Assembly (NCBI GenBank): GCA_035547695.1
Contig: DASZUK010000062.1
Location: 186,001-250,000 of the forward strand
Direction: 5' to 3'
DNA length: 64,000 bases
Source: DASZUK01 sp035547695
GTDB lineage: Bacteria; Actinomycetota; Acidimicrobiia; Acidimicrobiales; RAAP-2
Shown one piece after another: positions 24,852 to 32,597 of the stretch; position 1 is the stretch's first letter; each line of letters opens with the position of its first letter. Position numbers and translations under genes: made by a program. The notes beneath the pieces are model-generated. The model was not told the DNA's origin, did not search any database, and was given only the letters and a program-made list of their open reading frames with translations.

Positions 24852-25282
24852 TGGCCGAGCTCGTGAGGGAGGTTGTGGTCGACGCCAGTCCGTCCACCAT
24901 CTTCGAGTTCCTGACCGTCCCCGACAAGCACGTCGAGTGGATGGGCACCGTGGCCGACCTGGACCCCACCCCCGGCGGCGTCTACCGGGTCAAGGTCGGC
25001 GACCGGCACCAGTCCGCCGGCCACTTCGTCGAGGTGGTCCCCGACCGCAAGGTGGTGTTCACCTTCGGCTGGGACGAGCCCGGCCACCCCATCCCGCCGG
25101 GGTCGTCCGAGGTCGAGATCAGCCTGCTGCCCGAGGGCGACAAGACCCGGGTGCGCCTGGTCCACCGCGGCCTGCCCGCCGACGCCGTCTCCGACCACAC
25201 CAAGGGCTGGGACCACTACCTGGACCGGCTCGCCGTCGCCCTCGCCGGTGGCGACCCCGGTCCGGACGTCATGGCCGGATAG
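24851..25282 (+). CDS. SRPBCC/AHSA1-domain protein
   Basis: The 143 residues form a START-like helix-grip fold: VVVDASPSTIFEFLTVPDKHVEWMG begins it, GRVYRVKVGD and VFTFGWDEPGHPIPPGSSEVEISLLPEGDKTRVRLVHRGLP (key residues G, W, P, S, V, T, H) continue it, and GWDHYLDRLAVALAG is the closing helix. AHSA1-like proteins bind hydrophobic ligands or act as small hydrolases. Pairing with ArsR in one operon is common in actinobacteria, where the pair responds to an unknown ligand. Translation is coupled to arsR. Confidence 0.8.
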   Translation: MAELVREVVVDASPSTIFEFLTVPDKHVEWMGTVADLDPTPGGVYRVKVGDRHQSAGHFVEVVPDRKVVFTFGWDEPGHPIPPGSSEVEISLLPEGDKTRVRLVHRGLPADAVSDHTKGWDHYLDRLAVALAGGDPGPDVMAG

Positions 25283-25345
25283 CCCGCCGGCCGGGTGGCC
25301 GGGTGGCCGGGCCGGCAGGTCACCATGTCGCCGGGGACCGGACGG

Positions 25346-26095
25346 TCAGCCCTTGCCGACCGTCCGGTCCAGGTAGTCCCGGACGGTCGCCGCCGTCTCC
25401 GCCGATCCCCAGATGGCCGTCGCCAATCCGTCGACGGCCGGGCCGTCGGCCCTGATGCGGTCCACCGTCGGCCGCCGAAGCTGCTCCTTGGCCAACCGGA
25501 ACGGCTCCGCCGCCACCGCGGCCAGGTCGGCGGCGGCGGCCACCGCCCGGTCCCGCAGCTCCTCCGCCGCCACCGCCTCGTTCGCGATCCCCACCCCCAC
25601 CGCCTCCGCCCCCTGGTACAGCCGGCCGGAGTAGATCACCTCCTCGGCGTCCCGCCCGCAGGCGTACCGGACGATCTCCAGCGGGCTCACCGGGAACGGC
25701 ACCCCCACCCGCAGCTCCGGCACCCCGATCCGGGCGCCGTCGGCGATCAACCGCCGGTCCCCGCAGCAGGCCAGCACGCAGCCCCCGGCCACCGCCGCGC
25801 CGTTGACCGCGGTGACCAGCGGCTTCGGGAACCCGAAGAAGGCGTCGAACAGCGCGGACAGGGCCGGCAGGAACCGCTCCGCGTACTCCTTCCCGCCGTC
25901 CAGCAGCCGGTACAGGTCCACCCCGGCCGAGAACGCCCGCCCGGCCCCGATCAGCACCACCGCCTCCGCGTCCGACCCCGCCAGGTCCCCGATCGCCCCC
26001 GTCAGCCCCTCCGCCAGCTCCAGGTCCACCGCGTTGACCTTGCCGTGGGCCACCTCCAGCACCGCCACCCCGCCGTCCCGGTCCACCTGGAACAT
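25346..26095 (-). CDS. Enoyl-CoA hydratase/isomerase-family protein
   Basis: The 249-residue protein has the crotonase fold with VAVLEVAHGKVNAVDLELAE, an oxyanion-hole sequence GAGRAFSAGVDLYRLLDG and VNGAAVAGGCVLACCGDRRL. The usual catalytic Glu positions are occupied by ELRVGVPFPVSPLEI, so isomerase or hydratase activity is not certain. A CC pair in LACCGDRR is unusual. It lies between repeats at 26096-26334 and the SRPBCC gene, and is likely in one minus-strand unit with the upstream PaaX regulator gene, whose family controls phenylacetate-type CoA pathways. Confidence 0.8.
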   Translation of the reverse strand: MFQVDRDGGVAVLEVAHGKVNAVDLELAEGLTGAIGDLAGSDAEAVVLIGAGRAFSAGVDLYRLLDGGKEYAERFLPALSALFDAFFGFPKPLVTAVNGAAVAGGCVLACCGDRRLIADGARIGVPELRVGVPFPVSPLEIVRYACGRDAEEVIYSGRLYQGAEAVGVGIANEAVAAEELRDRAVAAAADLAAVAAEPFRLAKEQLRRPTVDRIRADGPAVDGLATAIWGSAETAATVRDYLDRTVGKG

Positions 26096-26334
26096 CCCTG
26101 CCTCCTCCTCGTCACCGTCCGCCGCAGCACATCGTCGGCCGCAGCCCGTCCGCCCGCAGCACATCGTCGGCCGCAGCCCGTCGTCCGCCGCAGCACGGTA
26201 CCCGTCCCGGCTCGGTGACGCCGCCGCGCCGCCGCGCCGCCGCGACGCCTCCGCCGCGACGCCGCCGCGACGCCTCCGCCGCGACGCCGCCGCGGAGTCC
26301 TGCCTGCCGTTGCTCCGGCCCCCGTTGCTCCGGG
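26096..26334. repeat. Intergenic tandem repeats between PaaX and enoyl-CoA hydratase genes
   Basis: Two repeat families fill the gap: about three copies of cgccgcagcacatcgtcggc (26119-26205) and, from about 26218 to 26295, short gccgccgcgacgcctcc units. I see no gene or clear promoter in the stretch. Confidence 0.75.
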
Positions 26335-27129
26335 CTACCGCATCCGGGACCAGGTGGCCAGGACCTCCCGGTAGCGGCGATCCCAGCCGTCGTAGGTGCG
26401 GCGCAGTCGGTCGCCGGGCCAGTCGTCCGGCAGGAGGCCGGGCGGCAGCAGGGGATCGGCCTGGAAGTGGCGGAGGACCGCCGCCGACAGCTCGAAGCCG
26501 GCGGCCAGGTCGGTCCAGTGGTCCGGTGGCCGCCGGTCCAGCCGGTCCAGCCGGTCCAGCAGCTCCCGGGCCCGGGCCGCCCAGCCGTCCAGGTCCCACA
26601 GCCGGCCGGCCAGCACCCGGTCGTCGGCTCCGGGGTGCCGGGCGGTGAACACCACCAGGTCGGGCCGGATGTCGTCGGGCAGGGCCAGGTCGACGTTGTC
26701 GGGGCGCATCCAGGTGCCCTCGCGGAGCTCCGCCAGCCGGGCGAACGACAGCGCCCGCCGCCGCCGGTTGCGCACCTCGGCGGTGCTGCCCGCGGTGGCC
26801 ACCACCACCAGGTGCCACCGGCCGGTCCACTGCCGGGTCCGCCCGGCCCGGCTGGCCGCCTGGCGCCGCTGCCGGTCCACCAGGTGGCCGGCCAGCCGGT
26901 ACCGGCCGGCGCCGTCCGTGGTGGCTTCCCCGGAAGCCACCATCCGGCTCAGGGCCACCCGGGCCCGGTTGCCGTTGATGCCGAACAGCCCGGCCACCCG
27001 GACCAGGTGGGCCGCGGGCAGCTCCGGCGGGTCGGCCCCCAGCAGGGTGCTGGCCAGCACCGACCGGGCCGTCAGCGGCCGCTCGGCCGGCCGGCCTCCG
27101 GGGACCGCGGCATTACGTGATCGATCCAT
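26335..27129 (-). CDS. PaaX-like transcriptional regulator
   Basis: The 264-residue protein resembles PaaX: an N-terminal winged helix (LTARSVLASTLLGADPPELPAAHLVRVAGLFGINGNRARVALSRMVASGEATTDG, key residues R, S, L, G, N, R, R) followed by GRYRLAGHLVDRQRRQ and the C-terminal PaaX domain with WMRPDNVDLALP and DGWDRRYREVLATW. PaaX repressors respond to phenylacetyl-CoA or related thioesters. It is divergent from a desaturase gene with 26 bases between start codons, and precedes an enoyl-CoA hydratase gene on its own strand. Confidence 0.8.
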   Translation of the reverse strand: MDRSRNAAVPGGRPAERPLTARSVLASTLLGADPPELPAAHLVRVAGLFGINGNRARVALSRMVASGEATTDGAGRYRLAGHLVDRQRRQAASRAGRTRQWTGRWHLVVVATAGSTAEVRNRRRRALSFARLAELREGTWMRPDNVDLALPDDIRPDLVVFTARHPGADDRVLAGRLWDLDGWAARARELLDRLDRLDRRPPDHWTDLAAGFELSAAVLRHFQADPLLPPGLLPDDWPGDRLRRTYDGWDRRYREVLATWSRMR

Positions 27130-27139
27130 CTGATCCCAG

Positions 27140-27149
27140 AATGTAATAT
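27140..27149. promoter_or_regulatory. Overlapping divergent -10 boxes (AATGTAATAT)
   Basis: TAATAT (27144-27149) is six bases before the desaturase ATG. TACATT on the minus strand (27145-27140) is ten bases before the PaaX ATG. They share TA. PaaX binding here could control both genes. Confidence 0.55.
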
Positions 27150-27155
27150 GGGGGC

Positions 27156-28115
27156 ATGGTGGTGACGGTGCCGCCGACGATGGTGCCCGAGCAGTCCGCC
27201 CGGCCGGACGTGCTGCCGACGGACCGGCTGCAGCGCAACGGCATGTGCGTGCCGGCGTTGCGGTCCACACTGCGCCGCATCGACGACCTCCGCAACGCCG
27301 TCTCGGTGGCCGTGCTGTGGGCGCTGGTGGTCGCGGTGGTGGGGGCAGCCGTCTGGGTGGACAACCCCATCGTGTACGTGGCCGCGTTCGTGGCCATGGG
27401 CCCGCTGTACGTCCGGTTCGCCATCCTGATGCACGAGGCCGCCCACAAGCTGCTGTTCACCAACAAGCGGGTGAACGACTGGGTGGGCACCTGGCTGGTC
27501 GCCTACCCGGCGTTCGTCCCCATCGGCCTGTACCGCCGCGGCCACTTCGCCCACCACCGGGCCGAGTTCGGTCCCGACGACCCCGACCTGGCCTTCTACG
27601 GCGGCTACCCCTGCGACCGCGCCACCCTCCGCCGCCGGCTGGTCCGCGACGCCGTCGGCATCTCCGGCTGGAAGAACTTCGCACCGCTCCTCAAGGCCGT
27701 CCGGCCCCGCCGGTCCCGCCGGCTGGCCCTCTCCATCTTCGGCGTCCAGGCCGTGCTGTGGGCGGCGTCGTGGGCGGCCACCGGCCGGTGGTGGATCTAC
27801 CCGCTGCTGTGGTGGCTGCCGTGGATGACGCAGTGGCGGGTGCTGAACCGGCTGCGGTCCATCGCCGAGCACGGCGGCCTCCACGCCGGCGACGACCGCC
27901 GGGTGACCACCCACAACGTCCGGCAGACCTGGCCGGCCCGGCTGTGGCTGGTGCCGTACCACACCGGCTGGCACCTGGCCCACCACGTCGACATGGGCAT
28001 CCCCTGGCGCAACCTGCCCCGGTTCCACGCCGAGCTGGTCCGCGCCGGGTACGTCACCGGCGGCCTCACCTACCCCAACTACCGGTCCCTCTGGAAGGCC
28101 CTGGCCTCCGCCTGA
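27156..28115 (+). CDS. Membrane fatty acid desaturase/hydroxylase
   Basis: The 319-residue membrane protein has the three histidine boxes of the di-iron desaturase family: HEAAH (93-97), HFAHH (130-134) and HLAHH (273-277), with RLRSIAEHGG between. Membrane segments surround residues 50-85 and 185-225. Such enzymes introduce double bonds or hydroxyl groups into acyl chains or related lipids, with electrons from ferredoxin or rubredoxin. The ATG at 27156 is leaderless from TAATAT. The divergent PaaX gene is a likely regulator. Confidence 0.85.
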   Translation: MVVTVPPTMVPEQSARPDVLPTDRLQRNGMCVPALRSTLRRIDDLRNAVSVAVLWALVVAVVGAAVWVDNPIVYVAAFVAMGPLYVRFAILMHEAAHKLLFTNKRVNDWVGTWLVAYPAFVPIGLYRRGHFAHHRAEFGPDDPDLAFYGGYPCDRATLRRRLVRDAVGISGWKNFAPLLKAVRPRRSRRLALSIFGVQAVLWAASWAATGRWWIYPLLWWLPWMTQWRVLNRLRSIAEHGGLHAGDDRRVTTHNVRQTWPARLWLVPYHTGWHLAHHVDMGIPWRNLPRFHAELVRAGYVTGGLTYPNYRSLWKALASA

Positions 28116-28146
28116 CCAGGCTGACCAGGCTGACCAGGCCGATCAG
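28108..28146. repeat. CTGACCAGG repeats at a convergent gene end
   Basis: Three tandem 10-base units (ctgaccaggc) and a variant follow the desaturase stop and touch the end of the sigma factor gene. The same ten bases GCTGACCAGG occur twice in element A; the match may be chance. Confidence 0.7.
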
Positions 28147-28889
28147 GCGTCCTCGGCGAACTCCTTGCGCAGCCGCTCCAGGCTGGCCGCCAGCAGCCGG
28201 GACACGTGCATCTGGCTGACCCCGATCCGGCTGGCGATCTCGGACTGGGTGAGGCCGTCGGCGAACCGCAGCCGCAGGATGGTCTGCTCCCGCGGGGCCA
28301 GCCGGGCCATGGCGGGGGCCAGGATGGACCGGTCGTCGACGTTGCCGAACATGGCGTCCTCCCCGCCGATCCGCTCCGCCAGGGTCTCCTCCTGGCGGTC
28401 CTGGGCGTCGATGGACGAGGTCCGGTAGCCCTGGCCGGCTTCCAGGGCCTCCAGCACCGCCTCTTCGCTGGCCCCGGTGGCCTCGGCCAGCTCGGCCACC
28501 GTGGGGGACCGGCCCAGCTCCTGGGACAGCGAGCTGACCGTCTGGCCGAGCTCCAGGTACAGCTCCTGAATTCGCCGCGGCGCCCGCACCGCCCAGCCCT
28601 TGTCGCGGAAATGCCGTTTCAGCTCGCCGAGGACGGTGCGGGTGGCGAAGGTGCTGAACTCCACCCCACGCTCGGGATCGAACCGGTCCACCGACTTGAC
28701 GATGGCCAGCGACGCCACCTGCACCAGGTCGTCGTAGGGCTCCCCGCGGTTCACGAACCGGCGGGCCAGTTGGTGGGCCAGGCCGAGATGTGCGGTGACC
28801 AGCTCGTCCCGCAGTACCGGATCGCGGGAGGTGGCGAACTCGGCGAACTTCGCCCGTGTCTTCTGGCTGGATCGATCCGAGTCCACCAT
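28143..28889 (-). CDS. SigB/SigF-type RNA polymerase sigma factor
   Basis: This 248-residue group 3 sigma factor has region 2 (LVTAHLGLAHQLARRFVNRGEPYDDLVQVASLAIVKSVDRFDPERGVEFSTFATRTVLGEL, key residues LAH, DL.Q.A, RFDP, FSTFA), region 3 around RSPTVAELAEATGASEEAV and a region 4 helix-turn-helix LTQSEIASRIGVSQMHVSRLL. It matches the stress and developmental SigB/F/G group, normally held by an RsbW-like anti-sigma factor. The two upstream genes encode that anti-sigma factor and its antagonist, giving a full partner-switching operon. The gap to the anti-sigma gene is 13 bases. Confidence 0.9.
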   Translation of the reverse strand: MVDSDRSSQKTRAKFAEFATSRDPVLRDELVTAHLGLAHQLARRFVNRGEPYDDLVQVASLAIVKSVDRFDPERGVEFSTFATRTVLGELKRHFRDKGWAVRAPRRIQELYLELGQTVSSLSQELGRSPTVAELAEATGASEEAVLEALEAGQGYRTSSIDAQDRQEETLAERIGGEDAMFGNVDDRSILAPAMARLAPREQTILRLRFADGLTQSEIASRIGVSQMHVSRLLAASLERLRKEFAEDA

Positions 28890-28902
28890 CAGCCGCGGAC
28901 GG

Positions 28903-29340
28903 TCACCGCGCGGACCGCGCCCGCCGCTTGCGGAGCCAGGCCGTCGAGCCCCGGCCGTCGCCGTCGCGGCCGTGCTCGTCCACGAGGGCGTCCAGGATGC
29001 GCAGGGACAGCTCGTCCCCGCCCCGTTCCCTGGGGTTGCCCGCGTTGCCCGGCGCGTTGCCCGCCTCCTCCGGCTCGAAGGTGCAGGTGATGGTCACCGC
29101 GTCGTCGGTCCGCCGGTACACGAACTGCAACCGGCCGTTGTCCTCCGGGCCCACCAGGGACAGGCACAGCTCCTCGACGGCCAGCCGCAGGTCCTCGATC
29201 TCCTCCACCCCGAACCCGGCCCGTGACGCCACCGTGGCGGCGGTCAGCCGGGCCAGCACCACGAGGTCGGCCTTGACCGGGATGGACAGCTCGACCACGT
29301 CCCCGCCGGTCGCCGGCGGCGACGTCCCGTTGTCGGTCAC
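28903..29340 (-). CDS. RsbW-like anti-sigma factor / serine kinase
   Basis: The 145-residue HATPase_c-type protein begins with VVELSIPVKADLVVLARLTAATV and has the N-box region EDLRLAVEELCLSLVG. The Asn of the usual EL..NA is Cys or Leu here, as in several actinobacterial anti-sigma factors. GDELSLRILDALVDE is the C-terminal part. It should bind the sigma factor encoded next and phosphorylate the antagonist encoded before. ATGA overlap couples it to the antagonist gene. Confidence 0.8.
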   Translation of the reverse strand: MTDNGTSPPATGGDVVELSIPVKADLVVLARLTAATVASRAGFGVEEIEDLRLAVEELCLSLVGPEDNGRLQFVYRRTDDAVTITCTFEPEEAGNAPGNAGNPRERGGDELSLRILDALVDEHGRDGDGRGSTAWLRKRRARSAR

Positions 29341-29675
29341 CGGCGGGCCTCGTCGACCGAACCGTAGATGGTGAACACCTCGGTGAGCCCGGTGATCTCG
29401 AACACCTTCAGGATCCTGGGCTCGGACATCACCAGCCGCAGGTCCCCGCCGGCCTCCCGGCAGCGCTTCAGGGCGCCGACCAAGACGCCGAGGGCGGTGG
29501 AGTCGAGGAAGGTGACGTCCAGCAGGTTGACCGCCACCGTCGAGCTGCCCGACGCCACCCGGGCCTGCAGGCGGTCCCGCAACTGCGGCGCCGTCGCCAC
29601 GTCGATCTCACCGACCACCGACACCACCGGCACCGTGCCGCCGTCGTCCTCGGTGATCTCGAAGGCCTGGTCCAT
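29337..29675 (-). CDS. RsbV-like anti-sigma factor antagonist (STAS)
   Basis: The 112-residue STAS protein contains VPVVSVVGEIDVATAPQLRDRL and VAVNLLDVTFLDSTALGVLVGA, with the phosphorylatable Ser in FLDSTALG. Unphosphorylated antagonist should bind RsbW and free the sigma factor. It is the first gene of the sigma operon; the upstream gap (29676-29850) is AT-richer around 29765-29795 and probably carries its promoter, for which I cannot fix boxes. Confidence 0.85.
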   Translation of the reverse strand: MDQAFEITEDDGGTVPVVSVVGEIDVATAPQLRDRLQARVASGSSTVAVNLLDVTFLDSTALGVLVGALKRCREAGGDLRLVMSEPRILKVFEITGLTEVFTIYGSVDEARR

Positions 29676-29850
29676 GTCCTGCCGCTCCTCTCGACGTGCC
29701 GCCGTGCGCTCGATGGGCCGCCCGGGCCCGGCTGCCGAGCCGTCGGCCGGCGTGCCACGCAGTCTATTTTTGCAACCGCTATTGCCATCACTGCGTGCCG
29801 AGGGTTCTACCCGATCGGCCCGCCGGCCACACCTGTCGCCCTGTCGCCCG

Positions 29851-30222
29851 CTACCGGCCCGGCAGGTCGAGGGTGAACCAGACTTCCTTGCCGGCCCCCT
29901 CCGGGTCGGTCCCCCAGTCGGTGGCCAGGGAGGCCACGATGGCCATCCCCCGGCCGTGCTCCTGCTCCGCGCTGGGGGCCAGCACCTTCGGGGTGGCCGG
30001 GCTGGGATCGCCGACGACCACCCGCAGGGACGTGTCGCCGAGCTCGGCACTGAGCACGAACCGGCCGCCGCCGTGCACCACCGCGTTGGTCACCAGCTCG
30101 TCGGTCAGCAGGACCGCCACGTCGCGGGCCTCGGCCGACTGTCCCGACATCACCGAGCGGACCAGGGCGCGGGCATCCCGGACGTTGCTTGCGTCGCCGA
30201 CCAACCGCCTGTTCTCAGCCAC
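29851..30222 (-). CDS. Second anti-sigma HATPase_c-type protein
   Basis: This 123-residue protein has a clearer Bergerat fold than the one in the operon: VLLTDELVTNAVVHGGG is a good N-box, VVGDPSPATPKVL follows, and EHGRGMAIVASLATDWG is the G-box with lid. It resembles stand-alone ATP-binding regulators of sigma or phosphatase systems in actinobacteria. The GTG start follows GAGAGGGA. It lies 175 bases upstream of the STAS gene on the same strand and may act on the same or another antagonist. Confidence 0.8.
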   Translation of the reverse strand: MAENRRLVGDASNVRDARALVRSVMSGQSAEARDVAVLLTDELVTNAVVHGGGRFVLSAELGDTSLRVVVGDPSPATPKVLAPSAEQEHGRGMAIVASLATDWGTDPEGAGKEVWFTLDLPGR

Positions 30223-30408
30223 CCAAACCGATCCCTCTCGGCCCGAACGGTCTCCTCGACGACACCGACGACACCGATGCTCGGGGCCATGGTACCGAGA
30301 GCGCGCCGCAACGCCGGTATCACTGCTGTAGTGACGGCATACCTGCCCGCGTTCGGCACCGTTCAAACCACCGTACGGAAAGCGCCGCGCCGGTCGCCGG
30401 GTGGACCG

Positions 30409-30867
30409 TCAGAGCCGGAGGGGCCGGATCGGGGCCGCGATCAGCGTCGGGTCCGACCGCCAGTCCACGCCGGGCACGTCGACGTACAGCTCGATCTCGT
30501 TGCCGTCCGGGTCCTCGACGTACACGCTGTGCGTCACCAGGTGGTCCGACGCCCCGACCACGGTGGCTCCGGCCGCCTGCACCCGGCGCAGCGCTTCGCG
30601 GAGATCGTCGTCGTCGTCACCCACCTTCAAGCCGAAGTGGTACAGCCCCACCCGCCGCCCCGCCGGGACGGCCTGGGCGTCGGCGCCGACCTCGATCAGC
30701 AGCAGCTCGTGGTGGGTGCGACCGCCCGAGAACGCCGCGACGCCCACCGGGGCCTCTCCCGGGCCGGGGATGATCTGCCGCCACCCCAGCACGTCCCGGT
30801 AGAAGTCGGCCGACCGCCGGACGTCGCGGATGTACAGCACCAGATGCCCCAGTTCTTTCACTGCCAT
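30409..30867 (-). CDS. VOC dioxygenase-like protein
   Basis: The 152-residue protein is a single VOC domain with the probable metal ligands His8 in LGHLVLYIRDV, His in YHFGLKV and Glu in DPDGNEIELYVDVP. These match the 2-His-1-carboxylate set of extradiol dioxygenases, and the length fits one-domain catechol dioxygenase-like proteins. It overlaps the end of the wax synthase gene by ten bases and is thus co-transcribed with it. Confidence 0.8.
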   Translation of the reverse strand: MAVKELGHLVLYIRDVRRSADFYRDVLGWRQIIPGPGEAPVGVAAFSGGRTHHELLLIEVGADAQAVPAGRRVGLYHFGLKVGDDDDDLREALRRVQAAGATVVGASDHLVTHSVYVEDPDGNEIELYVDVPGVDWRSDPTLIAAPIRPLRL

Positions 30868-32360
30868 GGTCCCTCCTCGGTGCTCTCTGCCCGGTCTACC
30901 CGTACCGCGGTGGGTGGCATGCCGGGGCCCAGGTGCAGCGGCATGGCCACCGGCTCGGGGTCGATGCCGGCGGCGGACAGCAGCTCCTCCAGGGCAGCCG
31001 GCACCGCCGCGGCGACGTCCCACAGCCGTGGCACCGCCCGGGCGCAGGAGATGAGGCCCCAGTACAGGGCACCCCGGTAGCTCATGATGGTGATGTTCAG
31101 CCCCATGCCGTCCATCACCGGCCCCAGGGGGAAGCCGGCCAGCATCTGGGCACCACCGAGGTACAGCGGGAAGTCCGGGCCGGGCACGTTGGAGATGACC
31201 AGGTTGGCGATGGGCCGGTGGCGGCCGGCCAGGCGCATCCCCGTGTACAGCCGGGCGGCCAGGGCGAAGGTGTTCGGGGTGCCGTACTCGGCCCAGTTCT
31301 GCAGGGTGGTGGCCCCCAGGGCGCGGTGCTCGGTCTTGGCCCCTTCGGTGCCCTGGTGGATCAGTTGCAGCCGCACCAGCGGGTCCGGCTCGTGGGCCGG
31401 CAACTGGATGAACATGGCCGACACCTTGTTGGCGCCCTTCACCGCTCCCTCGTCCGGGGTCACCGCCACCGGCACCACCGCCACCAGCGGGTGCTCCGGC
31501 AGCTCGTCGCCGGCCAGCAGGTAGCTCCGGAGGGCGCCGGTGCAGACGGCCAGCACCACGTCGTTCACCGTGGTCCCCCGGGCGTTCTTCAGCTTCTTCA
31601 CGTCCGCCAGGCTGGCCGCGGCGAACGCCACCCGGCGGCGGCCGCTGATGGCCACGTTGATCGACGTCCGCGGCGCGGTCAGCGGCAGCGCGGCCTTGCC
31701 GCCGACGTCGTGGCTCTCCCGCCGCACCCGGCAGACCCCCAGCAGGGCCTGGCCGGTCCGCCACATCGTCCCGACCATCTCCACCGGCCGCACCGCCCGG
31801 GCCAGCACGGCCTGGGCGACCAGCTCGGCCTCCGACGGGACCCGCCCGGCCGCCGGTGCCGCCGGTGCCGCCGGCTCCGGCACCACGTCGAGCAGGACAC
31901 CGAGCAGCTCCGCGCCGGACACCCCGTCGATGGCGCTGTGGTGCACCTTGGCCACCACGGCGACGTTGCCGCCCTCCAGCCCCTCCACCACCCACATCTC
32001 CCACAGCGGCCGGTCCCGGTGGAGCTGCCGGCTGTTGACGTCGGCGGCGAACTCGGCCAGCTCCCGCATGCCCCCCGGACGCGGCAGCGCGGTCCGACGG
32101 AGGTGGTTGTCGATCTCGAAGTCGGGGTCGTCCACCCACACCGGGTGGCCCAGCCGCAGCGGCACCTCCACCAGCCGGCGCCGGAACACCGGGGCCAGCG
32201 GGATGCGGTCGTCGATGTGCCGGCGCAGCCGCCGGAACGAGTAGCCGCCGGGAACGGTGGACGGGTCGAGCACCCCCACCATGGACACGTGCATGTGCAG
32301 GGTCGGCGTCTCCAGGTACAAGAAGCTGGCGTCCAGTCCGGTCAGTCGCTCCGTGGTCAT
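30858..32360 (-). CDS. Wax ester synthase/diacylglycerol acyltransferase (WS/DGAT)
   Basis: The 500-residue protein has the acyltransferase motif VHHSAIDGVSG near residue 138 (HHxxxDG), the N-terminal LTGLDASFLYLETPTLHMHV and the C-terminal NLVISNVPGPDFPLYLGGAQ of bacterial WS/DGATs. These enzymes esterify diacylglycerol or fatty alcohol with acyl-CoA for storage lipids at the membrane. The nearby VOC, lipase and acyl-CoA dehydrogenase genes make a lipid theme plausible. The start is ATG 32360; upstream lies a repeat-filled gap shared with the divergent lipase. Confidence 0.9.
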   Translation of the reverse strand: MTTERLTGLDASFLYLETPTLHMHVSMVGVLDPSTVPGGYSFRRLRRHIDDRIPLAPVFRRRLVEVPLRLGHPVWVDDPDFEIDNHLRRTALPRPGGMRELAEFAADVNSRQLHRDRPLWEMWVVEGLEGGNVAVVAKVHHSAIDGVSGAELLGVLLDVVPEPAAPAAPAAGRVPSEAELVAQAVLARAVRPVEMVGTMWRTGQALLGVCRVRRESHDVGGKAALPLTAPRTSINVAISGRRRVAFAAASLADVKKLKNARGTTVNDVVLAVCTGALRSYLLAGDELPEHPLVAVVPVAVTPDEGAVKGANKVSAMFIQLPAHEPDPLVRLQLIHQGTEGAKTEHRALGATTLQNWAEYGTPNTFALAARLYTGMRLAGRHRPIANLVISNVPGPDFPLYLGGAQMLAGFPLGPVMDGMGLNITIMSYRGALYWGLISCARAVPRLWDVAAAVPAALEELLSAAGIDPEPVAMPLHLGPGMPPTAVRVDRAESTEEGPWQ

Positions 32361-32439
32361 CTCCGTCCCCTGTGCCTCCCCTGTCCCCTCTGCCGTGGAG
32401 CACCCTCCTCAACCGTCCCACCTGGGCCGGCGCCGGGCA

Positions 32440-32585
32440 ACCCCCTGCGGACCCGCCGGGCAGGTGGGGGCCGGCTCGCCGGGCAGGTGGGGCCGGGCGG
32501 GTGCGGGCCGACCCGCCGGGCAGGTGGGGCCGGGCGGGGTGCGGCCCGGCTCGGCGGGCAGGTGCGGGCCGGCCGCCGCCGGGGC
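32440..32585. repeat. Tandem GC-rich repeats between WS/DGAT and lipase genes
   Basis: About five copies of a cgccgggcaggtggggccgg unit with one- or two-base changes occupy most of the 237-base gap. Apart from these I see only short GC-rich sequence. Confidence 0.75.
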
Positions 32586-32597
32586 GGTTGCGGGGCA

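Noticed and set aside
26216..26300. Gene or RNA in the gcc-rich stretch before the PaaX 3' end
   Set aside because: Only short tandem units, no start or motif, no stable unique structure.
28108..28146. CTGACCAGG repeats as a third copy of element A/B
   Set aside because: Only the ten-base unit matches; GAGAAAG, ATTCT and CGTTGGAA blocks are absent.
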